This document shows, one piece after another, positions 21,995 through 34,635 of a stretch of 64,000 nt of DNA; the stretch's first letter is position 1, and each line of letters starts with the position of its first letter. A program made the translations under genes and the position numbers. Under the pieces are notes generated by a model that made no database searches, was not told the DNA's origin, and saw nothing but the letters and a program-made list of their open reading frames with translations. The DNA comes from Parietaria judaica (lineage: Eukaryota > Streptophyta > Magnoliopsida > Rosales > Urticaceae): positions 42,297,201 through 42,361,200 of the forward strand of contig OX940861.1 of assembly GCA_954871525.1 (NCBI GenBank), read 5' to 3'.

Positions 21995-24095
21995 ATATAT
22001 ATATATATATATAATTGATTATAATTTCATTTGTATGCGAATGGTTTCTGGGGCATCCACGTTTTATGTTCCCTAGTTCGATTTCTACCAGTATTTACTC
22101 TAGATTTTCTCTTAAATCCCATATTCGAGTTTAATGCAAAGTAGATAAAGAAGATCGTTGACTTTAATAATAAACGAAATTGGCCAACTCTTCGTCAATT
22201 GTTTATGTCCGAAAAACATTATAAAAAAAAAAAGAGTAATAATTAATAATCACGATATATATATATATATGTATGTAATATGTATAGCAGTCTTGGGGCT
22301 AAATAGCCTGCACACTCAATGATTAATTAATGATGTAGCAAATCTTTTATCATATAAAACCTAAGAAGTGCGTCAATTATTTTTAAGACACAACAGAAGA
22401 AGAATGTAACCAAAACTAACCTATAAACAAAAGTTAAAGAATACTAGAGAGGCCTGGCCTATTCTAATTAAATAATGAATTCTAGAATTCGGATAAGATC
22501 GTGACAATTCTTTTATTTGTTTCTCAATACAAAAAAAAAAATAGTATAGAGAAAAAATCTATGTTATTATTATCATGGGAAATACTTAAGTATACTGATT
22601 TTGTGATGGTGAAAGTGATCTAGGATTTCCCAGCACGTTCTTGTCGGGCAAAGATTTCGTCATTGTTAAGCCAGTAAAAAAGTTCTTCCGCAAGCGAAAG
22701 AGCCAGAAAACGCCGGTGTAATTTATATGCAAAAAGTTTCCGATGGATGAAGTCAAACTCGTGTCACACACTTCGCTTTAGCGAAGTCAAACTAAGCTCG
22801 ATAGATCTTTGGCGGCACTAATTAATTTTGCAAAGTGATTGTCGGGTTTACGGTTAACCGCCGATATAACGTCATTGTCGGACTTATTCTGAATTTTATT
22901 TTTTGCCGCGATTATCCTTATAAAAGGTTGAAATGAAGATTGAGTGTGATGGCTTGTCAGAATGCAGAGGTCGTTAGTTTCAGTAGATCACCTCAAGCAA
23001 GCAAGTAAGACATGTATTTCTTTTCATGTTGCAACTTGCAAATAAATAAACATCTTTCTATTTTTGTGGCTCTCATGTATCGATTAAAAAATATATGTAC
23101 CTTTGAGTTAAAAGATTCAACCGACCATCACATATTTTCTATATTTAGTGATGTAAGTTTTTTTATTTATTGTATATATTGTTAGATAGCATTGAATGTA
23201 TTATTTTGCTTTAACTATGTGTAGAGGGGTCGCCAAATTATACTTGGAATTGAAAGCTCAAAAGCAACTTAATTAGCTGCAATAAAAAAATAAAAATGAA
23301 ACACAATTAAGCGCGTGTAAATATATAGGCTATATTCGTATAAATAACATTTTAAATTTTAAATTATATGATTTATTTGTCAAGACACAAAATTATTAAA
23401 TACATTTTTGAACTTGTATATTTGTAATTAATAATGTACAATATTATTTTTAAATAATTAAAAAAAAAAAAGCTATGTTGAGGTCATGGAAAATTATAAA
23501 TTCCAAGTAGTTGATGATGTGGTGGTGGTGGACCAAATAACAGTTATATCTCTATGAGTTAAGATCCAACCATATCTTCTATTTCATATATAGTGGTCGC
23601 ATTTAATGTAACATATTGATTCGAACAAAGAATGTATTATATTATTTTCAATAAAACTTAATAAATTGAACGATCGAATTAGGTAGGTGTTCAATTGTAA
23701 GGGATATCCAAAGATCCTTTTCCAAGAATTGTAATGAAAGTAGAAAAAATTGGCCCCAATTCATATTTTTGGAGCTGAAAAGTTAACTGAAGCAATTTAC
23801 GTAACTCAGCAGATAAAAAATGTTTTAAATACAAATTGTAATCAGTGGGATCGCTGGCTCTCGTTAGGATCAGCTCGGTGTGTTTAAGAGTAAAAAATGA
23901 AAGTATATCAATAAATAAATGACAAGTGAGATTTGTTTTCAAAGGGGTCAATTCTGGGCTGACCATCCTTGTAAGGATCTGGGCATGAATTCCTTCGTAG
24001 CTATTCAATGGGCCCGGCCCATTGAGCTTTTTTTTTTTATGTCGAATGGAAATGACTTGTCGTAGATACTAATATGTAATCGACAAAATCAAATA
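21995..24095. other. AT-rich intergenic DNA
   Basis: (AT)n runs near 22000-22014 and 22255-22270, and poly-A tracts. A less AT-rich patch at about 22590-22960 shows no recognisable gene. No RNA gene found. Confidence 0.55.
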
Positions 24096-24103
24096 CTAGC
24101 AAC

Positions 24104-25101
24104 CAAGGTGCGAAATGCCGCGAATTTCGCTCGAAAATCGCGCCGATTTTCGTTTTCCGGAGACTACCGAAACGAAATCCTTGCCGTGCCGCTGTCGTTT
24201 TCCCAAATGCCGCGAAATTCGAATGGGCACGTCGAAGGAATGTCGTTTTTCGTTTTTACTCATAAAACTGGCGAAAAATGACTGGAATTTCGAAAAAAAT
24301 TAAACTATTGGTAGATTTCGGCAAAAATACCAATTAATTTTTTGGTCCCACCCCACCCCGTCTCGGCTCGGACGGCGGCGGCGCGCGCGTGTGGTAGTAC
24401 ATTTGTGTGAGTCCTCCCCCATCCACAAAATCCTATGACCCTAAGGGCCCAAGCCCTTGTCCCTAATATTTGGTATATAAACATCACCAAACTCTTATTA
24501 TCTATCAATGTGGGACTTTTGTTATTCAACTAATATCACACATTCACACTTAACATACACATACACATACACATACACATACACTTCACTTAATAATTTA
24601 ACTTAATATTACACACTTCAAATAATATTATACACTTAACATACATATTAACTTCACCTAACATACATATACACTTAATATGTATATTCATTTAATATTA
24701 TACACTTCAACTAATATTAATATTATACATATACACTTAATAATTTAACATATGTTTTGTGGTATGATATTATCAACTAATAATGTGATTTTACATTATA
24801 CATTTCACACCTACATATTTAAGTTACAAATGTGTTTTGTTGTATACAATTATGTCTTGTATTTATTAAATATGTAGTTTTGAACCTATATAAATATCAT
24901 GCTTAAATACTCAAAATTTTTTACAGAATATCCGTCGGCATATCCATCGGCAAGCGGTATGCCCATTCGAAAAATGCGATAAATCCGGTAAACGACATGC
25001 CCTTTTTTTACCATTTGCCCATCGACATACCCATCGGCAAGCGATATATCCGTAAAACGAAAAATTCGAAACGAAAACGGCAAGCGGCATTTTAAACCTT
25101 G
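24104..25101. mobile_element. Nonautonomous hAT element with perfect 8-bp TSD
   Basis: A 998-bp element with inverted ends CAAGGTGCGAAATGCCGC and GCGGCATTTTAAACCTTG. It is flanked by the perfect 8-bp duplication CTAGCAAC (24096-24103 and 25102-25109). An 8-bp duplication and short TIRs are typical of hAT elements. The subterminal zones hold repeated CGAAATTCG, CGTTTTCG and CGGCAAGCGG-like words. The middle is AT-rich with an (ACACAT)n microsatellite near 24556-24585. No transposase. Confidence 0.92.
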
Positions 25102-25123
25102 CTAGCAACAACCATTTTAATAA

Positions 25124-25582
25124 GGGTTAATGACGGCAAAAATACCCAATGTTTGGTCAAAGAACCCATGGTGTACCCAAAGTTTAAAAGTGGTGGGAAA
25201 AGTACCCAAAGTCACATTTAGGGAGTTGACCACTCCATTCTCGTAACGCAATTAACTTACCTGTCAACTCTGACCACGTGGACAAACGTGGGTTGCTGAC
25301 ATAACAATTTTTTGCCACGTGGAAGAGCCCAATTAGGGGTTTAATTCGTTGTTCTATCGTAGACGAGGCTGATGTGGGCTCATCCACGTGGAAAAAACTT
25401 GCTATGTCAGCAACCCACGTTTGTCCATGTGGCCAGTGTTAACATGTAAGTTAAGTGCGCTACTAGAATGGAGTGGTCAACGCCCTAAATGTGACTTTGG
25501 GTACTTTTGCCATCACTTTTAAACTTTGAGTACACAAGAGGTTCTTTGACCAAACTTTGGGTATTTTCGCCGTCATTAACCC
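25124..25582. mobile_element. Foldback MULE-type MITE, copy 3
   Basis: Starts GGGTTAATGACGGCAAAAA and ends TTTTCGCCGTCATTAACCC. Flanking 9-mers are TTTTAATAA (25115-25123) and TTCTAATAA (25583-25591), one mismatch. The arms pair over most of the 459-bp length. It sits only 22 bp from the right end of the hAT element and about 1.1 kb upstream of the APC2 start codon. Confidence 0.93.
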
Positions 25583-25591
25583 TTCTAATAA

Positions 25592-26683
25592 TAATATAAT
25601 TTGTTCTAAGTTTCATGATATGGTCTTTCTGTTTTCAATTGTCTAGCATCTCTTGTCGTTTTTACAATGTCATGACATATCTGATCTTCAAAACACGTGT
25701 CATTTTGCATATTCATGCTGTCTTGCTTAATTTACTGTCGATTCGTTTTGTTTTGCTTTGTTTTTTGTTCAACTTTAATGTCCATTCAAAAGTAGTCTTC
25801 ATCTTCATGTCGCCGTTAAACTTTTCTGTCGTTTCCTTAGATTTCTCAAGAGTGTCGTTTAGCTAATCTTCTGTCGCTTTTATTATTTGTCAGTTGGTGT
25901 AAATGTCTTTCTTTTTTTTTTTCTTCATGTCATGTCATTTACCAAACCATGTTGAATAACTCCTCTAAAAATTTATCATTTTATACGCTCCACAATTTAT
26001 CATTTATCATTTCTTTTTCTAAAAAAAATAACAACTTATAGAAAAAATAAATTGTGGAGCGTATAAAATGATAAATGTATAAAATGATAGAAAAAATAAG
26101 TTGTTAGTTGGTGTAAATGTATAATGGCATTTTTGCTCAAGTCTTGTAATGACATAAGTTAAGTACAGTAAGAAGTGAAATTTCAGAAGTACAAATTACT
26201 AATTAAATAGAAATTTTATGCTCTAATATGATTAAAATTAGGGTTAATAGCGATGAGTATCCAATATTATAATTTTTGGAAATCTATTTTTTTTTTCACG
26301 GTCAAAATTCTCAATGTCGACTTTTTTGCATCTCCATTAAGTAATGTTGACTCGATTTTTCGTCGGAGACAAACTTATTAGAGTGTGAAGGACAAGCGCA
26401 ACTTTAAGAGGAATAAAGAAATGGCGGTGAGAAAACACATGTAAATTATACATGGTTCGGTATGTTAACGAATGTGCCTTCTCCACAAGAGTTTTCACAT
26501 GCTCTAAATATGGCAAGGTTGAGTTTACACAAGACTGAGGATAGAAATTACACAGAAATGAGATTCGAGGCAAATTGAAAAACGACGACAAAATCACTGT
26601 CGTATTGACTCCACTGGAATTTCATTTTCTTCCACTCCCGAGTGGCGGCAAATTTCTTCAGATTCTCCTCCGAGGACTCAACA
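25592..26683. other. Upstream region of APC2
   Basis: T-rich DNA with a 29-bp perfect inverted repeat (25971-26076). The last stretch before 26684 is likely promoter and 5' UTR of APC2. A minus-strand 86-codon frame at 26337-26597 has no support as a gene. Confidence 0.5.
25971..26076. repeat. Perfect 29-bp inverted repeat with a 48-bp loop
   Basis: The left arm 25971-25999 (ATTTATCATTTTATACGCTC...) and right arm 26048-26076 (its exact reverse complement, ending GTATAAAATGATAAAT) can form a long stem. The loop is A/T-rich. It may be a tiny MITE or a replication-generated palindrome. Confidence 0.95.
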
Positions 26684-29600
26684 ATGGCGGACTGGGCTTC
26701 CTCGGCCTCCGATTCGGGGATTCTCGACTCTCTCACCAGCGGCTCGCTGCTGGAGATCTCGGACAGCTACGATGGCTTCTGCGCCGCCGCTGTGACGCTG
26801 CTCGGCGGCGCCGGTGATCTCTCCGCAGGCTCCGAGTTCGTCGCCCACGTCCATGGCCTCTGCAAGAACGGCCTTGAATCTCTCGTCCGAGACCACTTCC
26901 TTCGCGCCCTCGAGGTCAGTCTCGAATTTGATCGAGAAAGTTAGGGTGTGCTATCTATGGGCTGGTTTGAAGCTGAGGCGATTTCGTTTCGCTTCGTTTA
27001 TGGACAGGCAACGTTTCAGAGAAATGGCGCGTCCAGATTTTGGAGGCATTTCGATGCTTTCGGCGATGTACGAGTGAGCTCGAAAGCCTGCTGTTTTAGA
27101 TTATTCTTTCAATGGTTGTTTAGGTTTTGTTATTGAGATTGAATTTTTTAAAGTTAGATTGGGGAAGATGAAGTCCAGGAGGTTCTGTGCAAAGCTTTGG
27201 AAGAGATATCAATGGAGAAGCAGTTTCAAGAGAAGTGCTTGTTGATGCTTGTTCATGCTTTACAGTCTTTCAAGGATAATGCACACGAAGGAAGTCACAG
27301 TTCAGACTCTGAGAGAGCATACTTGTTCTCGAAGTACCAATTAGTAGTCTCGTCGACACTAATGGCTACTCTTCCTCGCCAATTTCCTGGTAAACTGCGT
27401 ATCTGCGTTCTTTTCGACTCGCTGCTAAAGCGTTAGACGCAGCTACATCTTTTGTATTTTTCTCTTAGTTTGATGAGAAAATTGTTGTTATTTCATGTCC
27501 TTAGAGATGCTTCACTGGTATTTCAAGGAAAGGTTGGAGGAACTAAGCACGTTAGTGGCGGAAGAATTCGATGGTGGTGATAACGAAGATAAGAATGACG
27601 TTGTTCGAATGGAAATTGACGAGTCCGCTACGAGGAGCAGGTTCTCGGAGAATAACAAGTTGGTTAAAAACATCGGAAAGGTCGTTCGCGATCTTAGAAA
27701 TCTCGGGTTTACATCCATGACTGAAGATGCCTATGCTTCAGCCATCTTTTTGCTTCTTAAGGTACCGTTTTTCCCTTTTCGCACTATCACACCTCTGTAT
27801 TATCGTATGGTCCTGCTTCATTGTTTTTGTCTTCTATGTTTGTACCTGCCAGGTAAAGTGGTAGTTAATCACGGGTCACTTCTATTTTACATGACAGGCA
27901 AAAGTACATGATCTTGCAGGTGATGATTACAGAAGTTCAGTTTTGGAGTCTATTAAAGGGTGGATACAGGTTAGAACCTGTGCTAGTACAACCCTTTTCA
28001 TATTTCAGCTCAAGAAAAATATTTACTATACAAAATGTGATGTACGTTGTGCAGGCTGTACCACTTCAGTTCTTGCAAGCCCTTCTTGCCTATCTCGGTG
28101 ACTACATTAGTTATGATGACATTTCATCAGGTCTCAAGTCTCCTTTGGCTTCACACCCGCCTTCATTCTATCCCGGGATCGACAAACCTTCTGAAGGACT
28201 TGTAAGATGGCAACTACGACTTGAATATTTTGCGTATGAAACACTGCAAGATCTAAGAATAGCCAAACTTTTTGAGATAATCGTGGACTATCCTGACAGG
28301 TAAAGAACTTATTCTTCACTCTTGATAAAAAATAAAAAAATAAAATCTATTGGATGATCAAACTTCCTTGGGCTTTTCTTCTTTTGCTTATGCAGTTTAC
28401 CTGCGATTGAAGATTTGAAGCAGTGCCTTGAGTATACTGGACAGCACTCAAAGCTGGTTGAGTCATTTATCTCTGCGTTGCGGTACAGGTTACTTACTGC
28501 GGGTGCCTCAACGAACGATATATTACATCAGTATGTTTCAACGATTAAGGCACTGCGCACCATAGATCCTGCAGGTGTTTTCCTTGAAGCGGTTGGAGAA
28601 CCGATTAGGGACTATTTAAGAGGAAGGAAAGACACTATAAAATGCATTGTTACTATGCTTACTGACGGTTCCGGTGGGACATCAAACATGTCTGGAAATT
28701 CCGGGGACAGCCTTCTTGAAGAGCTAAATAGAGATGAAGAAAGTCAGGAGAACACTGGTCTTGATGACGATTTTAACTCCGATGATAAGCAAGCATGGAT
28801 AAATGCCATGCGGTACGTACAATAATACAATTTTGATGGTCATGAGTCGTGACGTCTAAAGTTGATCACTTTATTACATTTCTGTCCTTTCAGGTGGGAG
28901 CCCGACCCTGTAGAAGCTGACCCTTTAAAGGGTAGTAGGAACAGGAGGAAAGTTGACATACTTGGGATGATTGTTAGCATTATTGGCTCAAAAGATCAAC
29001 TTGTCAGTGAATACCGTGTAATGCTAGCGGAAAAGCTTCTGAACAAGTCAGATTTCGACATAGACACAGAGTTGCGAACTCTTGAACTCCTGAAGGCAAG
29101 TGTTTCTATGTGATTTTGCAACTATATATGTTCTAACCGGTCATTTATTGCAGATATGCTCTTTCTCATTTTATATTTATTTCCAGATACATTTTGGAGA
29201 AAGCAGCATGCAGAAATGTGAAATTATGCTAAACGATCTTATAAGTTCAAAGAGGATCAATTCTAATATCAAAGCAACCATAAACCAGCTGTCACAGAGG
29301 GGTAATTACTAAAGAGTATAGCTTCTTAGATTAAATTTAGTGTATGCTTTGGGGCTCATCTTTCGCTCTTATTTTAGTTTCTGACCCGGGAAAGACTGGC
29401 TTACCCATGGATATCCTCGATGCTTCTATCATATCTTCAAATTTCTGGCCTCCAATCCAGGTAGCCAAATTTAATTTTATCATTTCCGGTAACCGCAAAT
29501 CTTTATTTACTCAGTGTGCTACATTAGTTTGGTTGTATACTAGTATATGCATTTTGCAACTTATTTTATTGACAATTTAAATATACTTGTTTTGTTGAAA

Positions 29601-31334
29601 CTATTTATTAAGTTCTAAAATATATTGATACTCTCTATTTTCATTCAATATTCTTTTTTAATATCTTTCATGAATGTCCTCTTTCTCAGTGACAAACATG
29701 TTCGGATTTTGATTAACGTTGAAAACTTTCAGGATGAGAGCCTTATTATACCCCAGCCTGTTGAAGACCTGCTATCCGATTATGCAAAGAGATTCAATGA
29801 AATTAAAACACCCCGTAAGCTTTTATGGAAGAAAAATCTCGGTGCAGTCAAGGTGAGGTTCTTTAATTCCGAATCCGATCTGATACTAGATCTATGCAAT
29901 AGTTGGTCTCAAAGGGCATTTTGGTCATTCAGTTGGAATTGCGATTTGAAGATAGAGAGGTGCAGTTTACAGTGGCACCTATACATGCAGCAATAATAAT
30001 GAAATTCCAAGAACAAGCTAGGTAAGTAAAAATGAGGAAATTCTACTATCATTAAGCTATGTGCTGCTCAGTGTTGAATTACGTTTATGACCTTCCAGCT
30101 GGACCACTAAGACTCTTGCGGCTGCTATCGGGGTCCCATCAGATGTGCTTAACCGTAGGATAAACTTCTGGACAAGCAAGGTACATTTCTCCAGCTAATT
30201 GGTCCTGTTCATATTACTCACTACATTGAAACGTGAAACAGGCATTTAGCAAAGAGCAACTAGAATCGTTCAGTCAGTTCTTTGTTGGGTCTTTTGGAAC
30301 CTCCAGTTGAAGGCAGAAGCTGATGATTCTTATCGTTTTTGTTTAAAGGGAATTCTCGCAGAATCACTTGGCGAAGACTCTAACGACCATGTTTTTACCC
30401 TATTGGAAGGCATGGCAGATAATGGCAAGAATGTTGGTACGAGTGGAAACTGTGAAGAGCTAATAGTTGATGAAGAAAGTGAGAGCTCCGTTGCCTCTGT
30501 TGAAGATCAACTACGTAAAGAAATGACCGTGTACGAGGTATGTATACCAATGAATTTCATCCTGATCATTTTGGTTTTGCCTAATAAAACCTCAGAAGAT
30601 AGGACCATACCCTTACAATGAGCATTTATTAAAGACACTTGTTTTAGTTTGATTGAAAATAAAAATATAATGACAATACAGGTAATGTGCTGCGTCAGTT
30701 ACATTACGAATAATTTATGTATATTTATTTATTCCATTTTGTTATGCTTTTTAATTTATGTATTGGGCTTTAGATTGTTTTCTTCTGTTAGTAATTGAGT
30801 TTAGGGCCTTGAGCCCGGCCCCAGTAAGTTGTAAATTTCAACTTACTTAAAGAGATTCATTGTTCGTAGTCACGAGATCTTAATCTGGACCGTAACATAA
30901 TGCTTTTCATATTAACTCGTGAAACCATATTGTTTATTCATTATAGTGTCTCTGAGATTTATACTAACATATATTTATTTTACGCAAACATTTGGAAGCA
31001 TCAGACAATCGTGGCCGATCATTAAACGAGATTAAAATTCGAGTCGCTTTGTTGCAGAAATTCATAACAGGGATGCTCACAAATTTTGGGAGCATGGCGT
31101 TAGATCGGATCCATAATACTCTTAAGGTAAGATTAAAACATAACCACAATTTCCATTTTAATAATTACTCGGAAAACTAAGTGCCAGTGAACTTCGAACA
31201 AATTGTTGCAGATGTTCTGTATAGCCGATCCGTCTTACGACAAAACTCTTCAACAACTGCAAAGTTTCCTCTCCGGACTGGTTTCTGAAGAGAAGTTAGA
31301 ACTACGAGATGGAATGTATTCATTGAAGAAGTAA
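26684..31334 (+). CDS. APC2: Anaphase-promoting complex subunit 2 (cullin-like)
   Basis: Catalytic-core scaffold of the APC/C ubiquitin ligase. With the RING subunit APC11 it drives ubiquitination of cyclins and securin in the nucleus and cytoplasm. Exons: 26684-26914, 27008-27073, 27158-27389, 27505-27761, 27898-27969, 28055-28299, 28396-28812, 28894-29095, 29187-29301, 29378-29460, 29733-29852, 29933-30021, 30099-30180, 30349-30537, 31058-31126, 31212-31334. The joined frame is 863 aa, against about 865 in Arabidopsis. The cullin homology region covers residues about 410-740 (DPAGVFLEAVGEPIRDYLRG, EYRVMLAEKLLN). The C-terminal winged-helix domain lies at about 785-863 (EDQLRKEMTVYE to DGMYSLKK). 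The ATG at 26684 gives the family-like N terminus with SYDGF and VRDHFLR. Intron 8 uses a GC donor; all others are GT-AG. The frame is intact, so it is presumably functional. Confidence 0.95.
29096..29186 (+). other. GC-AG intron 8 of APC2
   Basis: The exon ends ...CTGAAG and the intron starts GCAAGT, ending TTTCCAG. The join restores ELLK-IHFGE, as in other APC2 proteins. No GT donor nearby keeps that frame. AAG|GCAAGT is the usual strong context of the rare GC donor class. Confidence 0.88.
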
Positions 31335-32032
31335 AACTGGCGTTAGTTTCGGTGTTGCCATTGCCTATTAATGTTTCCGGGTGAGCGAGATTTTTTTTCA
31401 GAATTGATCCTGTCTTTCACGAATCGGAGTATATCGCTCCGTAATATCCCTTACATTCACTATTTATGGTACATATAATGTGAAGTTATGAACAATGCCC
31501 ATATTGATGGTGCTTGAAATTAGTCCGACTTCATGGTCTCCAAATAACGTGCAATCACTCACTCCGTGACTCCGGATTCTGTATTTTGATTTTACCAGAG
31601 ATTATATCTCAAGGTTTAACAAGTAAAAGGAATTGTATAAGCGGCAAAAATTACTGAAAATGGGTGAAGGTAACCGAATATTCCACATCTTTGTTATTTA
31701 CGGCGTAATCATATGGGTAAATAATACGTTCCAAAAATAGACTCAATACCGTAAGTTGAGTAGCTATGATCGACACTTTTGACAAACCGCGAAGAAAAAA
31801 AGTGGACTATGACGTAATTTTTAATTAACAATAATTTTGCCGCAAATATCTATTAAAAAATAAAAATAAATAAAGGTTGCCACAAGTGACCTTTGATTTG
31901 TCAAACCCAGAACCCGTATTCAGGTTATGAGTCTTGGAAAGAAAGTTTGGCTCCCGGTTTCACTCTACTTGGAGTCTTATTAATAATAATATTAATAATA
32001 ATAATAATAAGAAAAATAATTAATTAATGTAA
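31335..32032. other. APC2 3' flank and intergenic DNA
   Basis: 3' UTR of APC2, then AT-rich DNA with an (ATT)n-like microsatellite near 31981-32010. Nothing else recognised. Confidence 0.6.
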
Positions 32033-32305
32033 TCTATATATTATAAAAGGAAGAACTCACAAGTGACATGGTAAGATGTTATCAAAGTATTAGGAATTAT
32101 AATTCTCACAACTCAATGTGAAAATGAAAAGCAACACTAACAAAGGATTGAGAAATTCTTTTTTCTAAGAATTAACAATTGCTTCTCAACACTAACCAAG
32201 GATTGATAAATTCTTTTTTTTTTTTAAGAATTAACAATTTTTTAAAATCTATATATTATAAAAGGAGGAACTCACAAGTGACATGGCAAGATGTTATCAA
32301 AGTAG
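32033..32305. repeat. Two tandem Helitron-like 5' ends
   Basis: TCTATATATTATAAAAGGA followed by GAACTCACAAGTGACATGG and AAGATGTTATCAAAGTA occurs at 32033 and again at 32248, offset 215 bp. Each copy is preceded by A and starts with TC, as plant Helitrons do. A second short duplication (CAACACTAAC...AAGGATTGA...AAATTC) lies between them at about 32132-32240. I did not find a CTRR 3' end with hairpin, so the assignment is tentative. Confidence 0.4.
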
Positions 32306-32536
32306 CAAAATAGCATTTCGAATTGACAGGCGGTGAAGATCGATATTCCCGACTGGCCGCGTTGTCCATTTTCACATACGAGGTGCCTCCTCCGACTCTC
32401 GTGGGTCCGCCAAGACATGTGCCAGACCAGGCAAACACTCGTATGCTAAAATAGGCATGAAGTTAACATGCAAAATTCGCACATAAGATGTCGATTGTAA
32501 ATAAATAACTTAAAACCATTACATATATACCAGTAG

Positions 32537-33271
32537 CGAGTCTATGAACCCCGGAAACCCCATCATTGGGATCCGCGGTGGCCTTGTTGCTCGTTGTCTA
32601 GGGATGTTGTTTCGCAACTCCTTAAGTGCTTTCTTCCGGAGAATCTGTGCCGATAACATGAATGACTTTCAGCCCGAAGGATATTGAACGAATACGTCAA
32701 GGTCCTCCGCCAAGGACAAGAATTCCTTAGGCAAACTAGTTTCACCAGGATGGGGTAACAACACTCCGAAGAAGAAGCAGAGGCATGCCAACCTTCTCTT
32801 GTCATCACTACTCACAATTGGATGAAGATGACAGTTATCTAATTTGGACACCAGCATTCCTAATGTTACCGAAGAGCCTGCATCTGGCCACATCCGTTGC
32901 TTGAATGCGTCATTATTTTCGAAGCCTGGTCCAACAATAGCTTTAAGGTTCGGCTCGGGTCCGCAATTCAGCCCGGTGATGATGGCAAATTCTCGAACCC
33001 CGTATCGTAATGGAACATTGTTCACCAACATCCACAACTCGAATGGCTCTTGATGTGTAGTGCTTCTCGAAAACAAATTGCAGAACAGTTGGGGAGAGTA
33101 CTCGTAGTGGATGGGGACATCTAATAGAGGCCCAAACTGTGTGCGCCAGAACCACTCAGCCTCTCCCGCGTTCAGGTTCTCCTTAATGATATTCGTGATC
33201 GTCAAGAAGTTTGCTTCTTCGGTGAAGACCTCACAGTCGTACAACTCATTCGGCCGGAGGATAGTATATAG
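32537..33271 (-). pseudogene. DUF1985-like transposon gene fragment
   Basis: A minus-strand exon-like frame with the DUF1985 pattern: FELWMLVNNVPLRYGVREFAIITGLNC in the middle, then a DD(K)RRL ... LAEDLDVFVQYPSG block. This domain occurs in plant proteins linked to Ulp1-protease-bearing mobile elements. The frame is open from a plausible splice acceptor at about 33272 (GAAATAG|CTATAT) down to a TGA near 32671, where the family has a codon after YPxG. It then continues in frame (KSFMLSAQILRKK...) to about 32537. No ATG-led full gene and no Ulp1 domain is visible, so it is a degenerate or captured fragment. It lies just inside the Helitron-like ends. Confidence 0.7.
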
Positions 33272-34232
33272 CTATTTCCGCGAAAAAACAAATAATAACT
33301 TGATTAGTTTCTATTATACATAGCGGTAATGAAGTATATAGGGAGCAACGGCAAACTGCTATCGATAATATACAACGGGGTGTAAATAGATAGCTAGCGG
33401 CAATTCTCAAAAAATAGCGGTGATGCAGTATATATTCGGACCAACGGCGAACTGCTAGCGGTATTCTGTGAACGGAGCGTAAATATATAGCGTTATTGTT
33501 GTAATAGGTACATAACCAACCCTACACTCATTCTTCTTCGTAAACCACACAGTATAGTATATTGCATGTAAAATAAGTAAACTCTAACATCATTACGAGT
33601 CAAAACAGTTCGCAAAGCATATGTTTCTTTAAGAATAAACATTTACCTCCATTTATGTGGCTTTGGGGAGGATGAAGACGATGATCGAAGAAACTCGTCG
33701 CTGAAAGGATCGTCCTTCGCCGGGAAAGCAAAGAGAAGAAAGCCTCGTTGCTCGAAGTCGTTCTCAAACCAGAATGAACAGAACAGAAGAACGAGGAGTA
33801 CGATGGAGAAGAGAAAAACGTTCGGAGTCGGAAGAGAGGATCTTGGAAAATAGAAAGCGTCGAAGTGAAGTAATCACGGAGAAGAAGCGAGAATATGTTT
33901 GGAAAAAAAAACCCTAAAAGAAAATGTAATAAATAAACCGCTCAACTACCAAATGGCAAATTAGTAATTTCACAAAATACTGGGTAAAAAATAAATGGTA
34001 TCTCGCAATTTGTATTTATTAGAGCGAAAAATAAATGTAAAAGAAATAAAATGTTATAATGAGGGTACCGAGTGAAACGACATCTCTGATATGGTCTTTT
34101 AGCCAATTCTTTCGATTTATTTGCAATAATTTGACGACTTCGATGATTTTCGCCGCAAATTTTTCTTTTATCATAATATGAGATTATAACTTATGGGTAT
34201 TAAAATATGAGATTATACTGTTAGACTCTATA

Positions 34233-34287
<55 letters not shown>

Positions 34288-34635
34288 CCTGAATGATCTT
34301 TCTCTCCATTAGGGCCAGTTAGCTATATATTTGTATATCCTAAAAAAAAAAAACTATTTATTTGTATAAACTTTTAGTCTTTGTGCCACACAATTTTTTT
34401 ATTTTTTTTAGCCAAAATATTATAAATCTTGGGTTTAGGCCGCAAAAAAATATTTTTTTACAAACTTTGAATGTTTTGCCGCAAATATCCCTAAGAATTA
34501 TTCTACTGCTAAATCTAAGTTTTCCGAGACAGCCGTTGCCGTTAAAAAAACAATATTGCGATGTGACCGTTACGCGAAACGCCAAATTCAAATACATGAA
34601 CAACAGTCAACACAGAGAAGCTTCGTAACTCTTCA
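33272..34635. other. Intergenic DNA with a long (AT)n tract
   Basis: Purine-rich DNA at 33660-33900 could be the 5' part of the DUF1985 transposon gene but shows no domain. An (AT)n microsatellite spans about 34237-34286. The last few hundred bases should contain the promoter of the TPR-SET gene. Confidence 0.5.

Noticed and set aside
26337..26597. 86-codon minus-strand ORF just upstream of APC2
   Set aside because: It resembles dispersed repeat sequence more than a gene, and I could not assign it. Not reported as coding.
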